The notes under the pieces: model-generated
Database searches by the model: none
Told to the model about the DNA's origin: nothing
The model's input: the letters and a program-made list of their open reading frames with translations, nothing else
NCBI RefSeq assembly: GCF_000003815.2
Contig: NC_049997.1
Coordinates: 958,771-994,829 of the forward strand
Source: Branchiostoma floridae
Lineage: Eukaryota; Chordata; Leptocardii; Amphioxiformes; Branchiostomatidae
DNA: 36,059 bases
Reading direction: 5' to 3'
Made by a program: the position numbers and the translations under genes
In this document: positions 23,001-35,000 of the stretch, piece after piece
How the letters are laid out: each line of letters begins with the position of its first letter
Position numbering within the stretch: position 1 is the first letter of the stretch

Positions 23001-26000
23001 CCGATGAAGAAAAACTTGTGTGCATTGGTGAGTAAGAAGACGTTAGTGGTGAAAAAAAGCCAGGGGTTAATAATTGCTTATTTACTTAGACCTGCTTTGA
23101 CCATTGCAATTAGTTGGCTTTTTCTGACTTAACAAAAACGAGACATAAAGTCTAGTACTTTGGCTTTGCGAGCTACTTACTTACTCATCTCACTGATACA
23201 CGATGAAAACATGTAAAATACTGTTGTATTGGGTGATTGGTAATTTCCGAACGATGTGAATGATAGAAATATAACTAATACAAAACTTCATTTTGACATT
23301 GATGAGACACACACAGACAAACATAATTAGTTTAGTGTGAAAATATGCATGCGAACTTTTATTTCATTCTTATTTCATATTTTTCTCGTTCTCAGTCCGT
23401 GCACGTGTTGATTCTATTGTAGAAGCGGCAACCTCTGGCAACCTCTGAAACTGATGCGAGCGTGTGAATAAGAAAACGTTTTGTAAAAAATCCTTTTCTT
23501 ATGAAATCCCAGCGGCCAGGAAGCTTGACCACATAATTTTACCGAATGATGGATTCTTGATTTTTGTTATTTCCCTACTTGTTCTTTGACTTTGGAATTG
23601 AATTGAAGCGGACGAAAATTGATACGCAAGCTGACGAGAGAATGAAACCATGCGTTCAGATTATGCATTATTTCCTCTCTCCATTCGGCTATAGATCATT
23701 CTTACCACTTAGCAAGTACACATCACAAGTCATGCAGTCAATCTTTTTTCTCACTTTTCTCATTAGACATTGATGATTGCGATGGAGTCAACTGCTTCAA
23801 TGGGGGAACATGTGTCGATGCCATTGGATCATTCTTCTGTAACTGCTCCGATGGTACCAGTGGCGATGTCTGCAACATATGTGAGTATCGTTTCCTGTCA
23901 TTTAGTGTATTTAGATACATGGACCAGATAGGCATGTACATATAAGTTGAAACATATGCTTCAATAGATGCATGATATTCGCCAGTTTGAGCATTCATTT
24001 TTTCTAAATCAGGACAATGATGAATAGTTAATCATTTAGATTACAGTTGAGCTAAAGAATATGTATATACCACATTCAATCTAGTCTGTAAGTGAAAGGA
24101 CGCAAGTGCATGGTGTTTATTTGGATTGTGGTTAGAAATAAGTGACTGTGGGATCGAATCTGAAGACTTCTAGCAGCTTTTCCCGGGGAAACTGCAAGGA
24201 TTTTGTTTTAGTTGTAGCCTCGGAAACAGGATCAGACACCAAGGATTTTTCTTTTTTATCTGTAGTTTTGATGAGGATCAACGCAATGATGTACTAATTA
24301 TTGGGACCCGATTTGCATAATTCAATTAAAGAATATATATTTTCAAATGTGCTTAATGACAGGAGCTTTATACTTACTACATTATAACTTGTTCAGACGA
24401 GTCTACGTGGAGCAGTTGGAGTAGCTGGAGTGACGACTGCTTCTGTCGGGTGTCAAACGGCACGGCGATGGTGTCCCGTGTTCGGTCCCGGCCCTGTCCC
24501 GGGAGGCCAGGGTACAGCGGTACTCCAACCTGCGACGGTGACGACACGGACTGGGAGGAGTGCATTCCAGGTAGACCTATGAAATTCATTATTCTTAATA
24601 CTAGGGGTGGGTACCGGTACAGAAAATTCAGGTCCAGGTCTGGACCTTAACCTGGACCTGATTCAGTATGTGGCAACTTAATGTGAATAGGCAATACTCA
24701 AAATAATGGTCTGTTTTGGGGAGTATTGGACTCCCCCTGGCGTTATAAAAGAGTACAAGGCTAGCTGTCTCTGTACGATTGATTGTAAAACTTGGCAGAA
24801 ATGAATGTAGCCTCTACTCTACGTCGCTCTTGTTATTTTCTTCTACCGGGTAAGCCCCAAAACGCGTGAATGCCTGATCATATAATCTATGTTCATTTTC
24901 CAATCGGTCCAAACACCGGTTCACTGAAGTTTTATCAGGTCCGGTTTTTCTTGACCTGTCTATAAGAAAAATCGGTTTTTATATCGGTATATGGTAAGGG
25001 TACCCACCCCTAATTAATACACATGCACAGCGAGATGCATTGTGGGCAAGAATAAAGATCACTAAGTTGTTTACAGTTCTTGTCACAACCATTATCTAGA
25101 TTTGCATAACAATGTCCTGGTGTATTTAGTTTATATTTTGGGAGCATCACCTTTGACCAATTGCCGACAAAACACTTTGCTGACATGCGTACTTAAGCTA
25201 GAATTCGTTTTATTACTACCACCTTAAGTTAGAATTCGTTATTCAGTGTAACCATATTGTATTCACTAGGTTTAAAACAGCTTTGCCGCCAAAGGTGCTA
25301 ACCAGCTAAGTAACAAGTTAACTTTTACTTCTACTTAAACATACAACTTTTTCTTTGTAATCACAGATGTCGATGAATGTGAAGAAGGAACTAGTCACTG
25401 TCATCCAAACGCCACCTGTAAAAACGTCGTTGGAGTTGGTCAGTATAACTGCACATGTGACAGCGGATTTGCTGGTGATGGCTTTCGGTGTAAAGGTAAG
25501 CGAAAGAAGCAATAGTAGGGTCATGATATTCTATAGACCAAATATCACGAATGTGGCGTCAGGCGTGGCGTAACTGGTAGAGCGTTCGGCTCGGAATATA
25601 TAGGTCCTGAGTTCGATCCCCACCGTGTCCCCCGACGTTGTGCCCTTAGGAAATGCACTTTACACGACCTTCCTCACTTCACCCAGGTGTAAAAATGGGT
25701 ACCTGACTTCGGTCGGGGTAAAATACTGCCTTTACCTTCTGTCTGTACCTTGTATGTGGAACCGTTAATATTAGTTACACAACTTAAGCGCAGTACCACA
25801 TTGTCCTCGTCTGTCAAAAAATGAATAGAAATACCACGAATACTCAATACAGTTAAGATCATTCCCCCATTATACCCATTACGTAACTTGCTGCCCAACT
25901 TTCAAGTGTACACATATTGGGCGGTTATTAGCTGACATTTATGATAGATACTGAATTACAATGTCAAAGAGATACTGTCTGGTTAAATAATTTGTGAGAA

Positions 26001-29000
26001 TAACAAATATCATCATATTAACATAATAAGTACTTGGTGGGAAGGTACTAGATGGTGCCAGATGGGAACCTAAACGAACTTGTTATTTCAAAGCAAATTA
26101 AGTGTGAATGTTGAAAAAAAACTCTTCGCAGGTGTTCTTCCTTAAAACATATGACATGTTCGCAATATCCATACATTCATAGCAAATGTTTGGAAATGTT
26201 TTCCACCATGCGCCCAACAGGGTGTTTTAGTAAACCATTTAGTTTTGATAGTTAAGATAAGTTCATTGCACATGCATGCCCGTGGGAAAATAAGTAGAAG
26301 TTAAACCTCACATAAAATAATGAAAAATACAATACACACACCCATTGGAATATACGCTTCTTATTGAAAACTTGAGCTCAAGTTAAAATAAAATGTTATC
26401 TGAAAGGCAAATCTCAATTTTGGCAACTCTTACAGATTGGGTTGTCTGCGTGGCGCAACGGCGTTGGAATCAGAATCAGAATCAGTAGGTCCTGAGTTGG
26501 ATACTCGCCATGCCCCTGCCCCCATGACGGTGGAGTGACGCCCACTGAGCCTCGCGGCTAATCTGTAAAAAGGTGCCCAAAACACCAATGGATCTGATGC
26601 TGCCAGTGTGTCAACTTCTGCACACTTGCCACTAAGACCCGTGATTTTTTTTTTTCTTACAGATATAGATGAATGCAAAGAAGCCAGTTTACACAACTGT
26701 AGCCAGAATCAGACATGTACAAACACCCAGGGATCTTATGTCTGTGTCTGCAAGGAGGGATTTTATGATGTCTCATTCGATGGAAAAGAACCTGTGTGTA
26801 TTGGTGAGTAAGAAGAGATAAGTGGTATAAATAACATTTTATCCAATGAAAGTAATTTCTTATTTACTTAGATCTGCTCCTCATCCTTGGGCATAGTCCA
26901 CTGACTAGATCCCCGGTACTAGCTGTATAGGGTGGCCCTCGCACCCGCCTCATATGTATTACCTCAATGTCTGATCCTTATACTTCGTACTATAGTAGGG
27001 ATGCATTCTTCGTAGAGCTTGTATTTTGCAAAGTTCTTTCATTACCGAATAGACTGAGAAAAGAACTCAGCATACAATGATAAATGATAATGATAGGATT
27101 TTACATTAGAGTACATCGTAACAAACCTTACATTGACATTTAATTGGGAATTGCGGACTTAATTTGGAATTGCATACTTTGTTTATTTCAAAACATTTTC
27201 TTGCAGATGTGGACGATTGTCGTCATGTGACCTGCTGGAACTCCGGCGTCTGCTTGGATGGACTTGGGAATTACACTTGCGACTGCCTGGAAACTTTCAC
27301 TGGGGAGCATTGTGAATATTGTACGTAAAACACTTGTGCTAAAGTAAAGATACAGAAAGAAAATGCCCAGACTTTGCATGATGTTCAAAATGACCAATGA
27401 ACTGGTGAACGTATTGACTGATAAATATCTAATACCAGTTCAAAAAATTCCACAGACACCTACAAAAGTTTGGGAATTCTTGTCAAACGGACGCACACTA
27501 TACTGTTAGGCTCGGCCCATAAGGCAATGCCAAAAAGAATAAGAAACAGCCATGACTTCAAGTACCAGAGTCACCAACCTAGGATTGATGTGTTCCGAAT
27601 TTCGTATGTTTTGATAAACATTCCCTTCGTATATCGACTCCAGAGAAGGGGGTATATTCATTTAAGCAGAGCAAGTTTACCTAGTAGTATACACAGCTCA
27701 ATTTTCCATGTTTTTTTTTCCTTCTCTCTTACCTATCGTTACTGGGTGTCGCATGCAAAGCGATGATTATGATATAAATTTTGGTAGACATCCATAAACC
27801 TTTATGCGTTATATATCCCAACATTTGATTTGTGCACCTTCTTTCCTGGTGAGGCTCATAACTTATCTATCACCCATCGTACCTGTACCACTGATAGCGC
27901 AATCAATCAAATTTCTGCACTATTGAATTGTATTTCTCAGACCAATCTACGTGGGGAGAATGGAGCCCATGGACTGAGGACTGTGAGGCCCAATATGTGA
28001 ACCACACGGCTGTAGAAGCTCGCATCAGAACACGACGGTGCCTGGACAGGATAGCCTATGATGGAGCTCCACTCTGTGAAGGAACTGACTTGGAGTGGCA
28101 ACTTTGTAACATAGGTTTGTGTGTAGCTCCTAACTTTTAGTCTTTATGTTTTAAAATAATAAAGTATTAGTATTGGATGAAAACGTATTTTTGCAGTAGA
28201 CTCATTGCAAATATAATTTATGGACCAATACCAGTCTTTTCCAAGTACCAAATAAATGTTTCAATCAGAGTTGCCCATGAGCAGTAGTTCCTCTGAAAAC
28301 CGTTAATGTTACAGAATGGAGTAAAAGCACATTACACAATAACTAGACACAATAGGCAAGACATAAAAGTACATAAACTAAAAACCACTTAAGCATCAGT
28401 CAATGATTTCTTATATAGTCTGACAGTATGGTGTAGGAAGGAGTTGCGCAGTCTAGAATCCTTGCTTTTTAACTCTTGATCCAAATTTAAAGGTTTTGTA
28501 TTTTCACAGGCCGAGAGGCAAGAAATTTCTCAGGCCTGTTCCAGACGGTCAAATCGTCTATTCAGCCTGGCTACACGGTGGGCGACGAAGGTAAGCACGT
28601 TATCAGTAACGAAAGGGAATGGCATGGCCCAATATATTCGGGTCGGTCGTTTTTGTTTATCTCCATAAACTTGCTCCATCGTGTCTTTCTTAGTACATAC
28701 GCGTTCGTCCAAAATATATACGAATATGGTTGCTAAAAACTCATGTAGGTTTGATTTTGCTTGCTTTGATAAATTTGGGTTTGATTGAATTATTTTTGTA
28801 TCTTCTTTAACGTTGATAAAAAAAATAACATAGCAATTAATTTTCCACTATGCATACTTGCATCTGATGATCTTTTAGTATTGGCTTTTTTTGTAAAAGC
28901 ATATTCCTGTTGAAGAATATTTGTGTCATATTGTAAACATGCATTTAACTATCATTCTAGTCGGTTTGATTGTTAATTGTCTTAGATCTCCCTTAGTCTG

Positions 29001-32000
29001 GTAAGAAGTTTTTGTTTGTTTCACTCACTCTTGTCTTGTTATTTATCTTTCATGGTCTAATTACTACAATGATCAAATTTCTTTTGTCACCAGTTCTAGA
29101 TCTGAAGGAACTGTCATTAGATGACAATGACGAAAGTGCTGATTACGAAATACTTTGTTGTGACGAAGGGAAGTTTGTCCTGGAAGAAAATGGGCTGTTA
29201 AGGGTCTCACAGATGCTTGATCCGAACAGACCATATGAGTTAACGATAGTCGCTATTGATGACACAGCGGAACCATCTGCGCTCCTGCACATATTCGAAG
29301 TCATGATAGATGTGAATCATACGGAATGGATCTACGACCGAACCGGATGTCCGCATGTTGTTCTTACAAGAGAAGTAGAGGAGGGACAATCCAACGGAAC
29401 TGTCATTGTAGACTTGGCAACAGAACTCGGCGAAGACGAGACTTCGCGGTATTTCCTGCAGTTCGGCCTCTGTAGTGACCTCGTCAATGTTAATGAATTC
29501 ACGGGAATTGTGTCCACCAGCAAGACACTCGACAGGGAAACAATGCCGTCTCTTAACTTTGATGTAGTTGTCGTTAACCACACCTCAACAACTACCGTTA
29601 CTGTTAACGTGAATGTCACGGACATCAACGATCACCAACCAATCTTCCATAACACACCTGTCGCAGGTATCATATCTTCCGATGCACCGGCGGGAACGAT
29701 CGTTGCCATTGTCAAAGCAACAGATGAAGATGAGGGCACAAATGGTATGGTTGAATACGTGCTGGAGTCGTACAAAGATGCCTTTAAAATCTCCTCCACT
29801 GAAGGTGTCATCCGTGTGAAGGATACCAAATCCCTACCCAACAGCAATGACTTGCAGGTTATAACACTGTCTGTAAGCGCCAGAGACAATGGGACGGTTC
29901 CAAGGTCCACACCTGAACCTAGAGCAGTGGAGTTGACAATTGTTTCGTCAAGCGTTAGTGAGATTTATGTAGTTGAAACTGTAGAGGAGAACATCCCTGT
30001 TGACACTGTCGTAGCCAACTTTTCTGACAAGCTGCAAACGGAAAATACTGAAGACCCCCCTGGCAAGTACAGGTTCATCTTACAGGACGATGGATCAGGG
30101 CAGGCACAGATGTTTTCTCTCGACAACACGACGGTAAGATCTCGAGTTATGCGTGACAGTACAGTAGTTCACCTTTATCCATGGGGTTACCTATATCCGT
30201 TGTATCTAAAACAGGGCATTAAGGATGTCAAGTTGATGTACTTCAGTTTCAATTTGCAATATTTTGAAAATATGGCAATTATCCTGTTTTTAAAGATAAC
30301 GGACATAGGTTAACCCGTGGACAGAGGTAAACCAGTGTCACATAGTAGCCCAGTTTCATCGAAATATTGAATTTTGTGTGAAATTTTTACGTTGGTAAAT
30401 AACATCATGAATAAAGACTACACTTTGTGAAAGAACCAGCAGACAAGTCTATTTTTTAAACAAGACTCGCCAGTTACTGTGTGCTACAGCCATGCTGTCA
30501 AGCCTTCATCACCTGGATTTCTGTGCTACCTATGTTTGAAATTCAGCCGTTTCCGTCAACTATGTCGAGCAAACAGCACAGTAACGTTTTGTTTGTAGAC
30601 TAGTTTAGACAATTTATGCATACTTTTTGCCCTGTGTTACTTTGGTAGAGCTAGAAGGACAAAGATTACAGGGGACGATAACTATCAAACTTTGTCTGGA
30701 AGATCTTTAAAATAAATATTCGCACAGCTTAAAACAGGCAGAGAATGTTTTAGGTCATACATTGCTATTTAAGGAGACTTTTTGCTCTTGATCTTTGTGC
30801 GCGATTATAAGATTAAAGTCACCATATCAGCAGGATGATTCATGGTAGCGCTACATTGACATATGAGAAGATATGAGTTATATACAATTCTAAGTCGTAT
30901 ATCCGTGCAAAAAGTAAAGCACTTACCAACAAGGTTGCAATCAGTCTTCTGATCCTTTTCAAGTTGAAATGACCCGTTGAAATGACCGGCTACCAAGCAC
31001 CTTTGACCCTTTGCTGACGTCAACACTTCCGTTCTTTTCATGTATTAGGGCATCTTGACGACTGCTGCGGACATCGACAGGGAGTCCCCCATTTTCCAGG
31101 GGAGGTTCACGTTCACCGTGTTGGCAAAGAAAGAGGGGTCATGCGATAGCAAGCTGGTGCGAGATAATATTTCCTATTTCGATAGTGCATTAACCTAAAT
31201 CGTGAAATATCATCCAAATTGTCTTCAAGTAATGACTGTTTTTTTAAGGTATTTAAATGTACATAAGTCAAAATTCTCGACGACTGACTGTCTATTTTGA
31301 TCGCGGAGAGAGACCTAGTATCGATCTCGCAAGAGAACACGAGACTAGGTCCATCAACGCAAGTCAGACCAGTCTCGTGTTCTCTCGCGAGATCAAGACT
31401 AGGTCTCTCTCCGTGATCAAGACGAACTATCAGTCGTCGAAAATTTTGAGGTATGTACTTCAGAAACAGTCATTGCTTGAAGAACATTTGGATTAACTGC
31501 ATTCATACGTGGCTGATGAATCTCTTCAACATGAAATATTATAGATTCATAGATTCAAGACCGATGTGATTGTGTCTTAAATTGCACAATACATTTCGCT
31601 ACTCTGTCGTCGTTCTTTTTCTACCTATGTAACGCTAGTTCATCTTTATCCGCGTGGTTACTTTTATTCATTGCTTTCAAAAATATGGTACTTATTTATA
31701 TCAAGTCGACAAGTGGTGTTTATAATTGCAATATTCTAAAATGTTTTGAAAATATTGCAGTTGATAATTAATATCTCTGTGTATCGACTATCATTTTTAA
31801 GACCACCTTTTTTTTTAAGACCAACAGATTTAGGTTACTCCACAGATAGAGGTGAACCAACGTATGTCTCACAATACAAAGAGCAAGCAAGCTTCATATC
31901 ATCGATACTATATTGTCATTTTTCCGTTGCTTTATTTAATAATGGACGAATGTATTTTCTGGTTTCCTTGAAATATAGATATCTGTTACCATCGACGTAA

Positions 32001-35000
32001 CTGACACCAACGACAACACACCCGTCTTCAGCGCCCAGTCATACGTCGGACACATTGCTGAAAATGCGACGGCTGATGATTTTGTCATTTTCGTAAGTAA
32101 AATGCTGTACTTTGATAATAGTCTCATTTTTTCCATGAGTTTCATAAACAGTGTGTTTCTTTGCACACAGCTATGTGTTTTACTCAACGACCTGTCACCT
32201 TCCTCAGGCAAATTCTGACGTGTTCACATTGCCTATAGTAGTGCCAAACGTAAACTTTAGATGTTAAATGCGGCATTTGGGACTGCATCTGTAAGCAGCG
32301 ACACCTATGCTGTAGTTCAATGTGAAAAAGTCAAAACTGCTTCGATGAAGTTGACAGGCGGTCATTGAAACGTCGATGAAATAAAGCACTTGTGTAAAGA
32401 AGCTTATTACAGTATTTAGTATTTATTTATTTGCAAATCCATGCCCGAAGGCTAATTGCAAGGGTACAGACAGTAAAAAGTAACAAGTGTCCATTCTATA
32501 CAGCTATCTACATACATGATTCTCCATTGTTTACTGGAAGGTTTGACTTCTACTTTGGAGGCAGTGGCTGATGAAAAGTCCCACGTCTTTAATGATTAGT
32601 GGGTTCTGTGATTTTAACAGGAATATACTTTTTTGGAGGTCTACCAACTGGTTAAAAGATGGAAATATTGTATTGATTGTGCCGAAAAGGTTGTTTAGTG
32701 TATTTAGTGGCTTAATAACCTGATAAAGTTTACAGCTACCGGTATGTGGCACCATATGATGAATTGTATGTGTACTAAAAAAATCTTTTTCATCCTATCC
32801 ATACCCACACAGCGTAACCAAGGACCAGAGGCTACGGATGCGGACTTTGGGTGTAACGGAACCGTGACGTACGGGATCCACTCATCTCAAGATGGTGGAA
32901 TGTTTGCGATCAACCCACAGACGGCAGAGATCTACGTGTCTTCCGGAAGTGAATTTGACAGGGAGTCAAAAGATCAGTACAGTTTCACAATTACCGCAAC
33001 AGACAGAGATGGGGGCATTGGAAGCTTCACAGGAACAGCGAGTATAACCATCATCATCGATGACATCAATGATAACGCACCAATCATACATTCCACCCAG
33101 AATCATATAGACTTGTACGAAAATGTCACTAGAGGACATCTTATTACCACATTGTCGGCGACAGACGCCGATGAAGGCGCTAACGCGGAGATAGTGTACA
33201 GCTTGGAAGACGGTGACGGCTTTTTTTTGTTTAATATCCACCCTACCACAGGGGAGCTTAAGGTAACCAGTGGTCACCTCGATAGGGAAACTACTGAAAC
33301 CTACGAGCTCACGATATCCGCTCGCGATCGTGGGAGTCCTTCTCAAACTGTAACGCAAAGCATGACAATTACGATCTTGGACTGTAACGACAATGCTCCG
33401 ATATTCTCCCAAAACGTCTACAAGTTCTCTGTAAGGGAAGACGTCGGAGTAGGAACAACAATTGCTGCCATAAGTGCTACTGATGCAGACGTAACGATAC
33501 AGAATTCCGACGTAAGGTATACAATCGTGAATGGCAGAGGGACATTTTATGTTGATAGTACTACCGGTGCAGTGGTTGTAAATGATACTCTGGATTACGA
33601 AGAAGGACAGACATATTTTGAGTTTGAAGTGGAAGCAGAAGACACGGGAAACCCTGTCTTAACAGGGAAGCGGAGTATCCTGCAAATTAACGTCCTGGAC
33701 GCGAATGACAATCGCCCAATTATCTCTGTAAACCAGAACTATAGCCTCCTTACTACAGCTCCAAAGGGATCGATAGTTACAGTAGTACAAGCCTCAGATC
33801 TGGACAGTGGGGACAATGGGAAAGTAACGTTCGCCATAGATCCACCACAAGATAGTTTCATCATTGATGAAGAAACGGGCATCGTCAAACTAAACCAGCT
33901 TGAAAACACCAATGAAATAACATCTGTTATCACTGCAACAGATAACGGCGAAGAGAAACTGTCTTCCAGTCTTACGTTAGTTGTACAAGTGATCGAGCCA
34001 GATCCAGGAGACACACTAGACCCGCTGAACTTCAACAATGACACCTACAAGATCGATGTTCCCGAGAACATTCCGGGCAACTCCCCTGTTCTTAACGTCT
34101 CTATAGCAGAGGCAGGACTCACGTACGAGATTCTCCCGGAAAGTCCCCTGTTTCAAGTGGACACACAGGTGAAGATACTGTTTAAATTTTAAATAGATGT
34201 ATATATCTTTCATGTTATATGTACTGTTTTGCTTGGTAAATATGGGAAAATTCTTTCAATTGTTTTACCAAGGATTCGCAGTGTTTTACCATACATTTGA
34301 CTTTTGTTAGTGTAGGTTTCAAACTCAGTAACACATTAAATGTTGCTGAAACAAGAAATACAATAACTCAATGTTGACAAAATTAGACCGATTGCATGTC
34401 ATTGGTGCTCATGTATGCGCAGGGTATAATTCACACGAGGGAGAGACAGCATCCCAATGACGAAAGTTCGTTGTTAGACAGAGAGACTTCGGAACAACAT
34501 GTTCTTGTGATCGTTGCTAAAGGCACATATGGACGCCAAGCGATTGCATCGGTAAGTACATTATCGTTGTGGGCCATTCAAGCTAGTATAGAAACATTGC
34601 TTTGTTGATAAACTCGCCTGAAATCGATTAATTAATTTTTACAAAAGCGCGAAAGTCCATTGTATAGTCCATGAAATCTTATTATCATATAGCCAGGTGT
34701 AGTTGGCCAATCAGAGGCCCCCATTTCCTATGGGCTATCAGGGCGTAATGTCATAAGTGTGCAGTTATTAGAATAACTGCACACTTACTTATCAGTACAG
34801 GCATGGCAGGGGAATGGCTTCCTCTACTACTGTAAATGCATTTAAGTTCGCGGGGATTTAATTTCGCGGTAGCGGGAAAAAGGACTTTTCGCGGTGGATT
34901 TAATTTCGCGGTAACATCATAGACTACAATCTAATATCATAATAGAAAAATGTTCGCGGTGGATTTAAGTTCGCGGTGAAGTGGTCACCGCAAAAACCGC

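Noticed and set aside
25560-25632. Functional tRNA gene
   Set aside because: A and B boxes are present, but the anticodon arm and acceptor stem do not pair well and the sequence continues into a SINE body flanked by target duplications.
27470-27766. 98-codon open frame in intron 18
   Set aside because: No domain and no phase-compatible splice borders between exons 18 and 19, which already join correctly.
13670-28114. CRISPR-like regular repeats
   Set aside because: The periodic similarity is due to duplicated exons and introns several kb apart in a eukaryotic gene. There are no short direct repeats with unique spacers.
34423-34608. Exon 25 frame extending to 34608 as a terminal exon
   Set aside because: A strong donor (TCG|GTAAGT) at 34551 and a phase-0 exon at 35631 completing the cadherin repeat with a DVNDEPP motif show splicing continues.
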